Translations under genes and position numbers: made by a program
Assembly: GCA_020026175.1 (NCBI GenBank)
Contig: JAHHQV010000001.1
Location: 1 to 64,000, forward strand
Origin: Phocaeicola sp.
GTDB taxonomy: Bacteria; Bacteroidota; Bacteroidia; Bacteroidales; Bacteroidaceae
DNA: 64,000 bases
Reading direction: 5' to 3'
Shown: one piece after another, positions 52,262 to 61,678 of the stretch
How positions within the stretch are numbered: position 1 is the stretch's first letter
How the letters are laid out: every line of letters begins with the position of its first letter
The notes under the pieces: generated by a model
Told to the model about the DNA's origin: nothing
What the model saw: the letters and a program-made list of their open reading frames with translations, nothing else
Database searches by the model: none

Positions 52262-53971
52262 TTATGGCCAGTTTCCTATGTTTGAATTTTTCAGCATATA
52301 GAAGTCTTCTTTGTCCATGCCTATATCGTCCAGTGTGCGGGCTTCGTTATGGTCGTTAAGATATACTCGCCTGCACTCTTTGAAAGATTGGCTTGAAACA
52401 GAATGGCTGTCGTTTCTGTACGGGGTATCTACTCCGCTTAAATCGAGCATGGTATGGAAGAAAGAAAGGGATGAAGATATGTCTTTCGACTTGTTGTTGT
52501 CCATTGCCTTGCATTTTTCCGGATACTTCTCTATATAGCTGTCGGATGTCCATACTATGAACGGTACGTGTATCTGATAATACGACGGTACAGGAGAGGC
52601 ATGAAGAAACAGCTCCCTGTCGTCGTCGAATATGTCTTCTCCATGGTCGGAGGTATATATCAGAGCGGCATCTGTTCCTGGCCTGTTTATAATGTCTATC
52701 AGTTCGGCCAAGAACTTGTCTGTATATCTTATCGTATTGTCGTATCCGTTGTATAGGTTGTTCTTGAATCTGGCTTCCGCTTCGGCTGGAGCGTCAGGTA
52801 TGAAGAACACTTCGTTTTTGGGGTATCTTTCTCTGTAGCTGAAGTGAGAACCATATGTGTGTAATACAATAAGTTGCTTGTCGTATCCTTTGTCGATGCT
52901 TTTTGAAACGAGTTTCAGCAGGTCTAAGTCGTAAGTATTGTTTTTTGTACCCAGTGCGACTTCTTTAATGAAGTTGTATTCGTCTGCCTCCATACCAAAG
53001 AAATCTATAAACGAATGGTTATGGCGTTGGTTAGAGAAGAATGATGTGTGGAATCCAGCTTCCTTGAATGCTGTAATTATACTTTTACGGTAGTATATCG
53101 AATCGTAGTTGGTTGCCGCAACCGATGATATAAGCATCGGCACACTCTTGTGGGTGGTGTTCGATTCGGAAAGTACATGTGAAAATGCAGTAAGGTTTTT
53201 ATGTTCTTCAAGCCGTGGATTGGTTTTGCGTGAATAACCGTATAGAGACCAGTTGCATGCTCTTGATGTTTCGCCTACTACCATCACATATATTTCTTTG
53301 TCTTTGGGATTGTGTGTGGCTTTGGCATTGTATGTAAATCCTTCTGATGTAGACTTGTAGTTGTTTGTCCACGATGTCCTTTGTGTGGCAAGGAATATAT
53401 TATAGCACACATTTGCAGGGTATAGTTCTTCTTTTATCTGGTATCTCTTGTCTGTGAAAGATGATGATAGCAGGCATATCACACCTGTCAGCAATGTGAT
53501 GATGGAGCGTTTTTGTTCTCGCTTGATGAAAGCTGTAGATAAAGTCTTTTTACGTATGATGGAAATGGCTGCAATAACAAGTGCAGGGATGTATAGTATT
53601 ACTATTGTTACCAATGCCGGCAGCAGGTTGTTGAGCAGCTCCATTGCTTCGCTCGAGTTTGTGGTTACAAGATTGAGGAACATATCTACTGCTATTATCG
53701 ACTTTCCGAAAAGATATAGCAATACTATCTGGAAAGCTCCCAGAAAGATGAACGGGAACAGTATCCAGAAGGCTGTTGCGCAGTTTTTGAATCTGCTCAT
53801 TATCAGGTGGTATATTGACAATGGGAAGATGATATTGGTTACTTTTGCCAATAATGACATATGCTCTGTAAAGCATAGTGCTATATTGGGTGCGATAAGT
53901 ATTGTCAGGAAGATGTAGAACATGTTTTCCTGATTGTCTGTCCATGTTTTGGTTTTATTAAAAAGCTTCAT
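52262..53971 (-). CDS. Phosphoethanolamine transferase of the EptA type
   Basis: The ATG at 53969-53971 (MKLFNKTKTWTDNQENMFYI) is chosen since the longer frame starts in the upstream gene. The 569-residue protein has five N-terminal membrane segments (to about residue 190) and a periplasmic sulfatase-fold domain with VMVVGETSRACNWSLYGYSR (nucleophile Thr), SNTTHKSVPMLISS, IVLHTYGSHFSYRERYP and ALIYTSDHGEDIFDD. It moves phosphoethanolamine from phospholipid to a lipid A or related acceptor. The upstream Omp85-type barrel gene overlaps it by 14 bp. Whether the acceptor is lipid A is inferred from homologues. Confidence 0.9.
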   Translation of the reverse strand: MKLFNKTKTWTDNQENMFYIFLTILIAPNIALCFTEHMSLLAKVTNIIFPLSIYHLIMSRFKNCATAFWILFPFIFLGAFQIVLLYLFGKSIIAVDMFLNLVTTNSSEAMELLNNLLPALVTIVILYIPALVIAAISIIRKKTLSTAFIKREQKRSIITLLTGVICLLSSSFTDKRYQIKEELYPANVCYNIFLATQRTSWTNNYKSTSEGFTYNAKATHNPKDKEIYVMVVGETSRACNWSLYGYSRKTNPRLEEHKNLTAFSHVLSESNTTHKSVPMLISSVAATNYDSIYYRKSIITAFKEAGFHTSFFSNQRHNHSFIDFFGMEADEYNFIKEVALGTKNNTYDLDLLKLVSKSIDKGYDKQLIVLHTYGSHFSYRERYPKNEVFFIPDAPAEAEARFKNNLYNGYDNTIRYTDKFLAELIDIINRPGTDAALIYTSDHGEDIFDDDRELFLHASPVPSYYQIHVPFIVWTSDSYIEKYPEKCKAMDNNKSKDISSSLSFFHTMLDLSGVDTPYRNDSHSVSSQSFKECRRVYLNDHNEARTLDDIGMDKEDFYMLKNSNIGNWP

Positions 53972-55136
53972 TGATATTGAATATAAATCCGGTCTGGCCT
54001 TTCCCAAACCCTAAGTCTAAACGTACATTAACTCTTTTCTTGAATTCCCATCTGTATCCGAAACCGTAGTTGGGAAGTATATGTTTTGCATTGAAATCTG
54101 ATAAGCGTGGAAATATGGTTCCTGCTCCTGCCCATATGGCTATGCCGTTGCGTCTCCATACGTGTTGTCGTAGCTCTATCTGTGCATCCATCGAGCATTT
54201 GTCGCGGTATCTTCCTTCATAATATCCTCGCATGGAATACGAACTTCCAAGTGTGGCCATAAGTCCCCAAGGCGGGTTTCCGTAGCTTATCATTGTGTGG
54301 TATTGTCCTGCAATTATTCCTCCTTTCCATACTTTATGATAGTAGTTGGCTGTCAACTCTGTACTGCTGAATGAATAATCATTCCCCATAAAGGCAGGGC
54401 TGAAGCGTTGGTCTAATCTTATATAGCATCCTTTTTGTGCGTTTGTAAGAAAGTCGCGTGAGTCATATTGTAGTGCAAATCCGGCACTTACATTGGTGGT
54501 TCTGTAGTCCATTCCCTCCCATAGCTCAGGCCTTTCCATTTTATGTCCATACACATAATCGAACATAGCCGTTGGCCCTATGTAAAAATTATTTGCAATA
54601 CGAAACATAAAGTCTACTTTTATCTGTGACAGAAACCTGTTGTACTTGCTTTCATTTTCATCTTGTCGTCCATTGTCGTATCCGTTTCCCCAATAAAGGC
54701 TGGGAAAGGAGAAGAAGTATAGATTATAGTTTAGTCTGTATCTGTCGGAAGGAAAGATGTGTGTCCCTTTTATTCCTAACAAATAAAACCCTACTGTTGA
54801 TATATCTCCATATAATGATACATTCGAAGGTGGAAGTATTGTATCCGACGAATCGCTCCTGTATAGTCCTGCTGCTACAAGACCGATACCAAACTTTGTG
54901 TCAGTAGAGTAGTGTGGACCTCCTATTATGCTGAAGTCGAATTTCTTGTTTTTCTTTTCTTTGTTTGCATCATTGAAGTAGTCAAGAAATCTCTTGAAGA
55001 AACTCCGCTTTTGGGTTACAGTATCTTCTGTAAAAGAGTCAAAAGAATTGTCTGTCATTTTGTTGTCTGATGTTGATGATTGTGCATACAGTGATATATT
55101 GACAATCATAATCATCAAAAATATTAACCATTTCAT
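53958..55136 (-). CDS. Omp85/BamA-type outer membrane beta-barrel without POTRA domains
   Basis: The 392-residue protein has a signal peptide (WLIFLMIMIVNISLYAQ), a short polar linker (KRFLDYFNDANKEKKNKKFD) and then only a barrel: FSIIGGPHYSTDTKFGIGLV, AGFALQYDSRDFLTNAQKG and SMRGYYEGRYRDKCSMDAQI, the loop 6 RGY/RGF motif of Omp85 barrels, ending in GQTGFIFNINEAF with C-terminal Phe. POTRA domains are missing, as in a group of small Bacteroidota Omp85-like proteins of unknown role. The 3' end overlaps the eptA-like gene by 14 bp, so the two are co-expressed and may act in envelope modification. Confidence 0.85.
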   Translation of the reverse strand: MKWLIFLMIMIVNISLYAQSSTSDNKMTDNSFDSFTEDTVTQKRSFFKRFLDYFNDANKEKKNKKFDFSIIGGPHYSTDTKFGIGLVAAGLYRSDSSDTILPPSNVSLYGDISTVGFYLLGIKGTHIFPSDRYRLNYNLYFFSFPSLYWGNGYDNGRQDENESKYNRFLSQIKVDFMFRIANNFYIGPTAMFDYVYGHKMERPELWEGMDYRTTNVSAGFALQYDSRDFLTNAQKGCYIRLDQRFSPAFMGNDYSFSSTELTANYYHKVWKGGIIAGQYHTMISYGNPPWGLMATLGSSYSMRGYYEGRYRDKCSMDAQIELRQHVWRRNGIAIWAGAGTIFPRLSDFNAKHILPNYGFGYRWEFKKRVNVRLDLGFGKGQTGFIFNINEAF

Positions 55137-55320
55137 CTTTTTGCTATAAAATTAATGCTATAATACTTTATATTGTTTTAATATGATACTTATTTTCGTT
55201 AGGTCTTTTATATTTCCCAATAATAGTTGGAATAATACCAAACTGCGTATCTTATAATAACTTATAATGTAGAGAATTTGTTGGATATAAATTCTGTTTA
55301 TTTGATATTTTTAATAAAAA

Positions 55321-55351
55321 AAGAGGACAGTCTTATAATGACTGCCCTCTT
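55321..55351 (-). terminator. Intrinsic terminator of the DUF3836 gene
   Basis: Arms AAGAGGACAGTC (55321-55332) and GACTGCCCTCTT (55340-55351) pair with one mismatch; on the minus strand TTTTTTTATT follows. Confidence 0.85.
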
Positions 55352-55378
55352 GAAAGAGAGATTCTATTATTTGCTTTA

Positions 55379-55765
55379 TTATTTGTCCATTGTAATAGTC
55401 ATACTAGGAATAAGTATGAACTCGTTCTTCTTGTTGTTCCATTTGTAGTATTCTGTAGTGACACTCTTGCTGTCATAAGTGTAGCATATCTTCAGGTCAT
55501 TTATCCATGAATTACTTTCTGTATTCCACTTCTGAGACAAGTTTTCTGTCATTTGGTTATTCTTGTTGTATTTATAATTATACTTCATGAACTTAGTAAG
55601 CAAGTTATTGTTCATTTTGTAAACAGTCTCTGCTACTTTCACTCCATTTACTTCTTCTGCATTGTAAATGAGGTTGTTATTTAACTTAGCTGCCGAAACA
55701 GTAGAGTTAGCAATAAAAATTGTTACAACGATTAACAATGTCTTGATAAGATTCATAGCTTTCAT
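55379..55765 (-). CDS. DUF3836-family exported small protein
   Basis: The 128-residue product has a signal peptide (LIKTLLIVVTIFIANSTVSA) and a mature part with the tandem Y/W-rich beta-hairpins NYKYNKNNQMTENLSQKWN, SWINDLKICYTYDSK and TTEYYKWNNKKNEF, which is the pattern of Bacteroides DUF3836 proteins of unknown function. A second Met (residue 4) is an alternative start. A -7 box TATATTTG (minus, 55815-55822) precedes it, and a strong terminator follows. The neighbours, polA and the Omp85 barrel, have separate transcripts. Confidence 0.75.
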   Translation of the reverse strand: MKAMNLIKTLLIVVTIFIANSTVSAAKLNNNLIYNAEEVNGVKVAETVYKMNNNLLTKFMKYNYKYNKNNQMTENLSQKWNTESNSWINDLKICYTYDSKSVTTEYYKWNNKKNEFILIPSMTITMDK

Positions 55766-55918
55766 ATCTTTAAAATTTATTAGGTTGAACTTACATTTTG
55801 TTTTGATTACACTGCAAATATATATATAACTTCGACATGTTGTATATATTCATGCAGAAAAAATGCAATAAATTAGCAAAATGTTATCTTTTAAAGATAT
55901 ATTAACTATACGGCAATG

Positions 55919-58690
55919 CTAGTGAGCTTCGAGCCAATTTTGTCCCCAACCACAGTCTGCAAGCAAAGGTACTTTCATTTTGTAAGCAGCCTCCATTTCG
56001 GAAATCACAATTTGTTGTACTTTGGTCTTTTCTTCCGGCAGTACGCTAAAGTTGAGTTCGTCGTGTACTTGAAGTATCATTTTCGAGCGAATACCCTCTT
56101 CCTTGAATCTTTTGTATATCCTAATCATTGCAACTTTTATAATGTCGGCAGCACTTCCCTGTATCGGAGCGTTTATGGCATTTCTTTCGGCATATCCTCT
56201 TACTACTGCATTTCTTGAGTTTATGTCGGGAAGGAATCTTTTTCTATTGAATATTGTTTCTATATATCCTTTCTCTTTAGCCATATCTATGCTTTTGTCC
56301 ATATATTCTTTTACTTGAGGATAGTTTTCGAAATATCCGTCTATAAGTTCTTTGGCTTCTTTTCTTTCAACATTCAGTCTTTCTGCTAGTCCGAATACAG
56401 ATATACCATATATAATTCCGAAGTTGGCTGTCTTGGCTTTGCTTCTTTCTTCTTTTGTTACATCTTCTATTCCTTTCTTATATATTTTTGCAGCAGTTGC
56501 AGCATGAATATCCTGTTGATTGTTGAAGGCTTCTATCATATGCTTGTCTTCGCTAAGGTGTGCCATTATCCTAAGTTCTATTTGAGAATAGTCGGCAGAG
56601 AAGAATTCACATCCGTCATCGGGGATAAACGCTTTTCTGATTTCCTTTCCGTCAGTATTTCTGATAGGAATGTTCTGAAGGTTTGGATTGCTCGAACTTA
56701 GTCTGCCTGTTGCGGTTACTGTCTGATTGAACGAAGTATGTATTCTGCCCGTCTTTGGGTTTATCAGTTCGGGCAGTGAGTCGATATAGGTGCTGAGTAG
56801 TTTTTTCAGTCCGCGGTAATCCAGTATTTTTTCAACTATCTCATGCTTCCCCTTCAAGCTTTCCAGAACCTCTTCGGAAGTTACATACTGTCCTGTTTTT
56901 GTCTTCTTTGCCTTTTCCACAATTTTCAGTCGGTCGAATAGTATTTCGCCCACTTGCTTTGGTGATGATACGTTGAACTCCATTCCTGCAAGCGAATAGA
57001 TTCCTTCTTCTATCTGTTTCATTCTTGCAGTGAAATGTCTTGATGTCTCTTTAAGAGCTTCCGTATCTATTCTCACTCCATTTCTTTCTATGTATGCAAG
57101 GACTGGCACAAGTGGCATTTCTATATCTTCGAACAGTTCTTTGACATTGTTTTCTGTAAGTTCTTTTTCGAGGATATTTTTAAGTTTCATTGTTATGTCT
57201 GCATCTTCGCAGGCATATTTATAGACATCGGTAGGAGAGAGGTCGCGCATGTTGCGCTGGTTCTTTCCTTTGGGTCCTATGAGTTCTTCTATTTTTATAG
57301 TCTCGTATTTGAGATACACTTCTGCCATGTAATCCATGCCATGATGCAGTTCGGGCTGAAGTACGTAATGTGCAATCATGGTATCAAAAAGTTTTCCTTT
57401 CAGTTCGATTCCATAATTTGCCAGTATGTTCATATCGTACTTGATGTTCTGTCCTATTTTTGTTGTATTCTCGTTTTCCAGTAGAGGTTTAAACTTATTA
57501 ACTAATTTTTGCGCTTCTTCTCTTTCTTTAGGAACGGGAATATAGAAAGCCTGATTTTCTTTGAAACTGAAGCTCATTCCTACCAATTCGGCAGTCATTA
57601 CATCGGTTCCAGTTGTTTCTGTATCTAGACAGAAAATCTCCTTTGTAAGGATATTTCTTAAAAAATTGTCAATACCTTCTTCATTGTCAATTAGTTGATA
57701 ATCGTAATCGGTGTCCTGAAGCCTTCTGAGATTTGAATTTTTCTGTTCGTCTGTCTCTTCGTCCGTAAAGAATCCAAAAAGATCGCCTTGTTTTTCCGCT
57801 TGTTTGGCTACAGATTTCTTTTCTGTCTTGAAAATACGGTCAATAAGTGTACGAAATTCCAGTTCCTCGAATATTTCCCTCAATCTGGATTCGTAAGGAG
57901 ATTCTCTTTTCAGTTCTTCAAGATTCAGTTCGATAGGAACGTCAATTTTTATGGTTGCAAGAAATTTCGAGAACTTTATTTTTTCTATGTTCGATTCTAC
58001 TTTAGTCTTTATCGCTCCCTTCAGTTGATCGGTATTGGCAATGAGATTTTCTATGCTTCCAAATTGTGATATAAGTTTCTGTGCAGTTTTTTCTCCAACA
58101 CCGGGGCATCCGGGTATATTGTCGGCAGTGTCTCCCATAAGTCCAAGTATATCTATAACCTGCAAAGGAGATTCTATATTGAATTTGTCTTTGACCTCTT
58201 TCACTCCCATCACTTCGAATTCTTTGTCGCCGTATTTGGGACGATACATGAACACGTTTTCGCTTACCAGCTGTCCGTAGTCTTTGTCCGGAGTCATCAT
58301 ATACGTCTTTACACCCTTTTTCCCTGCTTCGGTAGCCAGTGTTCCTATCACATCATCGGCTTCATATCCTTTTACTTCGAGTATAGGTATTCTGTAGGCT
58401 CTGATAATATCCTTTATAATAGGTACTGAGAGTCGGATAGCCTCTGGAGTTTCTTCTCTTTGTGCTTTATACTCTTTGTAGGCTTCGTGTCTGAAGGTTG
58501 GACCAGAAGGGTCGAATGCAACTCCTATGTGTGTAGGTGCTTCATTTTTCAATACTTCTTCAAGTGTATTTACAAAACCGAGAATAGCTGAGGTGTTGAA
58601 TCCTTTTGAATTGATTCTTGGATTTTTGATAAATGCATAATATGCACGATATATAAGTGCATAGGCATCCAACAGAAAAAGTTTGTTCAT
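55919..58690 (-). CDS. polA: DNA polymerase I
   Basis: The 923-residue protein holds the 5'-3' flap exonuclease (LFLLDAYALIYRAYYAF, GVAFDPSGPTFRHEAY, EVKGYEADDVIGTLA and HhH GLMGDTADNIPGCPGVGEKT) in residues 1-290, a 3'-5' exonuclease region with active-looking DTETTG (about 353) and the family A polymerase with FSADYSQIELRIMAHLSED, RSKAKTANFGIIYG and LQVHDELNF. It acts in Okazaki fragment maturation and repair. It is divergent from the polyprenyl synthase gene, 95 bp away. Confidence 0.97.
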   Translation of the reverse strand: MNKLFLLDAYALIYRAYYAFIKNPRINSKGFNTSAILGFVNTLEEVLKNEAPTHIGVAFDPSGPTFRHEAYKEYKAQREETPEAIRLSVPIIKDIIRAYRIPILEVKGYEADDVIGTLATEAGKKGVKTYMMTPDKDYGQLVSENVFMYRPKYGDKEFEVMGVKEVKDKFNIESPLQVIDILGLMGDTADNIPGCPGVGEKTAQKLISQFGSIENLIANTDQLKGAIKTKVESNIEKIKFSKFLATIKIDVPIELNLEELKRESPYESRLREIFEELEFRTLIDRIFKTEKKSVAKQAEKQGDLFGFFTDEETDEQKNSNLRRLQDTDYDYQLIDNEEGIDNFLRNILTKEIFCLDTETTGTDVMTAELVGMSFSFKENQAFYIPVPKEREEAQKLVNKFKPLLENENTTKIGQNIKYDMNILANYGIELKGKLFDTMIAHYVLQPELHHGMDYMAEVYLKYETIKIEELIGPKGKNQRNMRDLSPTDVYKYACEDADITMKLKNILEKELTENNVKELFEDIEMPLVPVLAYIERNGVRIDTEALKETSRHFTARMKQIEEGIYSLAGMEFNVSSPKQVGEILFDRLKIVEKAKKTKTGQYVTSEEVLESLKGKHEIVEKILDYRGLKKLLSTYIDSLPELINPKTGRIHTSFNQTVTATGRLSSSNPNLQNIPIRNTDGKEIRKAFIPDDGCEFFSADYSQIELRIMAHLSEDKHMIEAFNNQQDIHAATAAKIYKKGIEDVTKEERSKAKTANFGIIYGISVFGLAERLNVERKEAKELIDGYFENYPQVKEYMDKSIDMAKEKGYIETIFNRKRFLPDINSRNAVVRGYAERNAINAPIQGSAADIIKVAMIRIYKRFKEEGIRSKMILQVHDELNFSVLPEEKTKVQQIVISEMEAAYKMKVPLLADCGWGQNWLEAH

Positions 58691-58759
58691 TTTTGAGAAA
58701 ATTAATATTATTATTGTATGTAAAAATACAAAAAAATACCATATTACCCTTTTTATTTG

Positions 58760-58767
58760 TATTTTTG
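58760..58767 (+). promoter_or_regulatory. -7 promoter box of the polyprenyl synthase gene
   Basis: TATTTTTG fits TAnnTTTG exactly, 18 bp before the ATG, so the leader would be short. No -33 TTTG is seen at normal spacing. Confidence 0.45.
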
Positions 58768-58785
58768 TGTACTAATTTATTTTAG

Positions 58786-59760
58786 ATGGACCTGATAGAT
58801 ATAATAAGACATCCCGTAAGACAGGACTTAGAAGACTTTAAGACATTGTTTGATACCTCGTTGAGAAGTGATAATGTGCTTCTTGGTGAGGTGTTGTCGT
58901 ATATAAAGAAACGTAGTGGAAAGATGATGCGGCCTATTTTGGTCATGCTTATGGCAAAGGCTTTCGGAACTGTAAATGATGCAGTCCGTCATGTAGCTTT
59001 ATCGCTTGAACTTCTTCATACGGCAAGTCTTGTTCACGATGATGTGGTAGATGATAGTAATGAACGTAGAGGCCAATTATCGGTAAATGCAGTTTATAAC
59101 AATAAGGTTTCTGTCCTTGTAGGCGACTATGTATTGGCTACGAGTCTTAAGCATGCCGCTCTTACGGGTGATGTGAAACTGGTTGATTTGGTGTCTAGAC
59201 TTGGGCAGGAATTGTCTTTGGGCGAGATACTTCAGTTGTCGAATATCTCTAACAAGGATTTCTCTGAAGAGATTTATTTTGATGTTATCCGAAAGAAGAC
59301 AGCAGCATTGTTTATAGTAGCAGCAGAGAGTGGGGCTGTGGCTGTAGGAGCATCTGATAAAGAAATAGCTGTGGCTTTTCAGTTTGGGGAGATGCTTGGC
59401 ATAGCTTTTCAAATTAGAGATGATATATTCGATTATTTCGACAATTCTGTGATAGGCAAGCCTACTGGAAATGATATGCTTGAAGGAAAACTAACTTTGC
59501 CTGCCATATATGTGCTGAATAAACTTGATGATGCAGAACTTAATTTGTTGGCTTTACGAATCCGCTCTATGGATGCATCTGAAGAAGAAATTTCTGGATT
59601 TGTAGAGACTGTAAAGCGAGAGGGTGGGATAGAATATGCCGAAAAAGTGATGTACGATTATCGACAAAAAGCAATAGACTTGTTGCCTGACAGTATTGAT
59701 GAAGAAATCAAGGCGGCACTTATAGCTTATCTTGACTATGTTATAGAGCGCAAGAAGTGA
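58786..59760 (+). CDS. Trans-type polyprenyl diphosphate synthase
   Basis: The 324-residue protein has the first Asp-rich motif LVHDDVVDDSNERRG, the preceding KRSGKMMRPILVMLMAKAFG, a GDYVLATSLKHAA segment and the second Asp-rich motif AFQIRDDIFDYF. These are the signatures of head-to-tail trans-prenyl synthases. Length and sequence fit the octaprenyl/solanesyl (IspB-like) group, which supplies the menaquinone side chain in Bacteroidota; a shorter product cannot be excluded. The gene stands alone, divergent from polA and ended by a strong bidirectional terminator. Confidence 0.92.
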   Translation: MDLIDIIRHPVRQDLEDFKTLFDTSLRSDNVLLGEVLSYIKKRSGKMMRPILVMLMAKAFGTVNDAVRHVALSLELLHTASLVHDDVVDDSNERRGQLSVNAVYNNKVSVLVGDYVLATSLKHAALTGDVKLVDLVSRLGQELSLGEILQLSNISNKDFSEEIYFDVIRKKTAALFIVAAESGAVAVGASDKEIAVAFQFGEMLGIAFQIRDDIFDYFDNSVIGKPTGNDMLEGKLTLPAIYVLNKLDDAELNLLALRIRSMDASEEEISGFVETVKREGGIEYAEKVMYDYRQKAIDLLPDSIDEEIKAALIAYLDYVIERKK

Positions 59761-59792
59761 TGATGATGTAACATCGGAAAATCTATATAATT

Positions 59793-59852
59793 ATACCATA
59801 AGAGTCACATCGATACTCATTGTTTTGAGTGATGATGTGGCTCTTATGGTAT
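59793..59852. terminator. Long bidirectional terminator between polyprenyl synthase and deoC
   Basis: Arms of 27 bp at 59793-59819 and 59826-59852 pair with few mismatches around a 6-nt loop, with A/T flanks on both sides. It serves the convergent genes on both strands. Confidence 0.85.
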
Positions 59853-59907
59853 TTTATATAGTTGATGGGATGTATGACTCGATTACATCTGTTCAAACTG
59901 AGGTTGT

Positions 59908-60858
59908 CTAGAAGAATCTGGTATCTTCTCCTGTAATGTCCGAAAGAAGCAGGTTTGCAAGTCGGCTTGTACCTATACGGAAAAGTCCTTCATTCAGCCA
60001 TTCTTCACCTAGTATTTCTTTAGCTATGGTGTAATATACAAGAGCATCGTCTACAGAATTTATGCCTCCTGCTGCCTTGAAACCTATCTTTATGCCAGTT
60101 TCGAGGAAATATTCTTTTATAGCCTTACACATTACGTAGGCAGCTTCTGGAGTTGTGCTTACGCTTTCTTTTCCTGTAGAAGTCTTTATGAAATCGGCAC
60201 CCGAATACATAGCCAGAATTGCTGCTTTCTTTATATTTTGAGCAGTCATAAGGATACCTGTTTCTAATATCACTTTCAATGTCTTGTCTGCACATACTGC
60301 CTTCAGCTCTTCTATTTCATCGCACATGCTTTCATAGTCGCCCGAAATGAATTTCCCTACAGGCATAACTATATCTATTTCATCGGCTCCAGAATGTATT
60401 GCCATTGCTGCTTCGGCTACTTTGATTTCGGTGAAAGTCTGTGACGAAGGAAATCCTCCTGCCACACATGCAATCTTTACATCGTCAGCCTCCAATGTGT
60501 CGTTTACTACTTCTGCCATATTGGGATAAACGCATATTGCAGCCACGTTCTTTAGGTCTGGATATTTGTCAACAAACTCATTTACTTTTTCGGTAAATTT
60601 AAGAACGCTTTGTTCGCTGTCTGTGCATTTCAATGTTGTAAGATCGAGAATTCCAAGTAGAAATTTCTTTACATCCTTAGTGTTGTTTTCTTTCAGGTAT
60701 TTATCGATGAGAGTATTTACAGATGCTGTAACTTCATCGTCTTTCAGTGTAGTATTATATTTGCCTAAGGCTTCAGAATACTTGTCTGACTGTGGCTTTT
60801 CACTTTTGTGATTATGCTCCGTTTCGATATCATAAAGTTCGTCGTCGTTATAATTCAT
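59908..60858 (-). CDS. deoC: 2-deoxyribose-5-phosphate aldolase
   Basis: The ATG at 60856-60858 (MNYNDDELYDIETEHNHKSE) is preferred; a longer frame overlaps the upstream gene. The 316-residue protein has the DeoC TIM barrel: LLGILDLTTLKCTDSE, VAAICVYPNMAEVV, CVAGGFPSSQTFTEIK, ADEIDIVMPVG, the Schiff-base Lys in ADFIKTSTGKE and GFKAAGGINSVDDAL. It reversibly splits deoxyribose-5-phosphate to acetaldehyde and glyceraldehyde-3-phosphate. The first 45 residues are an acidic, charged extension beyond the usual enzyme. The MazG-like gene ends 4 bp upstream on the same strand. Confidence 0.95.
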   Translation of the reverse strand: MNYNDDELYDIETEHNHKSEKPQSDKYSEALGKYNTTLKDDEVTASVNTLIDKYLKENNTKDVKKFLLGILDLTTLKCTDSEQSVLKFTEKVNEFVDKYPDLKNVAAICVYPNMAEVVNDTLEADDVKIACVAGGFPSSQTFTEIKVAEAAMAIHSGADEIDIVMPVGKFISGDYESMCDEIEELKAVCADKTLKVILETGILMTAQNIKKAAILAMYSGADFIKTSTGKESVSTTPEAAYVMCKAIKEYFLETGIKIGFKAAGGINSVDDALVYYTIAKEILGEEWLNEGLFRIGTSRLANLLLSDITGEDTRFF

Positions 60859-60862
60859 ATCT

Positions 60863-61183
60863 TTATAATTTAGGATTGTTTTTATGTCTGTCTTTATCTC
60901 TTGTTGTTTTCTTTTCAATGTTTTTTCTGAAAGCTTCTGTAAGGTTCACTCCAGTCTGATTTGCCAGGCAGAGCAATACCCATAGTATGTCTGCCATTTC
61001 ATCTGCCGGGTCCTGACTCTCGCCTTCCTTGAATGACTGGTCGCCATATTTTCTCGACATTATTCTGGCTAGTTCTCCTACTTCTTCTGTCAGAACAGCC
61101 ATATTGGTAAGTTCGCTAAAATATCTCACACCATATGTCTTTATCCATTCGTCAACGATTTTTTGTGCTTCATCGAGTGTCAT
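60863..61183 (-). CDS. MazG-like nucleotide pyrophosphohydrolase
   Basis: The ATG at 61181-61183 (MTLDEAQKIVDEWIKTYG) leaves one base after the dtd stop. The 106-residue product has the MazG-type metal motif ExxE in LTEEVGELARIMSRKYGD and the ExxD in DPADEMADILWVLLCLANQT. Such enzymes hydrolyse nucleoside triphosphates, often to clear non-canonical nucleotides. The C-terminus is basic (EKKTTRDKDRHKNN). It sits in a tight run with dtd and deoC, which suggests one transcript for nucleotide and tRNA quality control. Confidence 0.9.
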   Translation of the reverse strand: MTLDEAQKIVDEWIKTYGVRYFSELTNMAVLTEEVGELARIMSRKYGDQSFKEGESQDPADEMADILWVLLCLANQTGVNLTEAFRKNIEKKTTRDKDRHKNNPKL

Positions 61184-61184
61184 C

Positions 61185-61637
61185 TTATTCTTTGTTTTTA
61201 GAATCAATAAGTATAGTAACCGGACCGTCGTTCAGAAGTTCAACTTTCATATCGGCTCCAAACTCTCCTGTACCTACAGGCTTGCCTAGTCCCTTGCTCA
61301 CTTCGTTGCAGAAGTATTCATATAAAGGTATTGCAGTCTCGTGTCTGGCAGCTTTTATATAAGACGGACGGTTTCCTTTCTTTGTTGAAGCCATCAGTGT
61401 GAACTGACTTACTATCAAAATTTCTCCATTGATGTCGGTAACCGATTTGTTCATTATTCCTTCTTCGTCATCGAAAACCCTTAGTCCGATGACTTTTCTG
61501 CACAGCCATTCGGCGTCTTCTTTTGTATCTGCTTCCTCAATTCCTACAAGAATCATGAAGCCTTTTTTTATTGCTGATTTGCATACTCCGTCTATTGTGA
61601 CAGAAGCATGGCTTACTCGTTGTATTACCAGTCTCAT
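61185..61637 (-). CDS. dtd: D-aminoacyl-tRNA deacylase
   Basis: The 150-residue protein starts MRLVIQRVSHASVTIDGVC and has the DTD hallmarks SQFTLMASTKKGNRPSY (substrate SQxxL motif) and NDGPVTILID (NxGPxT motif). It hydrolyses D-amino acids, and glycine wrongly attached, from tRNA. The uvrC gene lies 41 bp upstream and the MazG-like gene follows directly, so uvrC, dtd, the MazG-like gene and deoC form one tight minus-strand run. Confidence 0.96.
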   Translation of the reverse strand: MRLVIQRVSHASVTIDGVCKSAIKKGFMILVGIEEADTKEDAEWLCRKVIGLRVFDDEEGIMNKSVTDINGEILIVSQFTLMASTKKGNRPSYIKAARHETAIPLYEYFCNEVSKGLGKPVGTGEFGADMKVELLNDGPVTILIDSKNKE

Positions 61638-61678
61638 AAGAATATTTTTATATTAGTAATATTGCTTTTACATATGTG

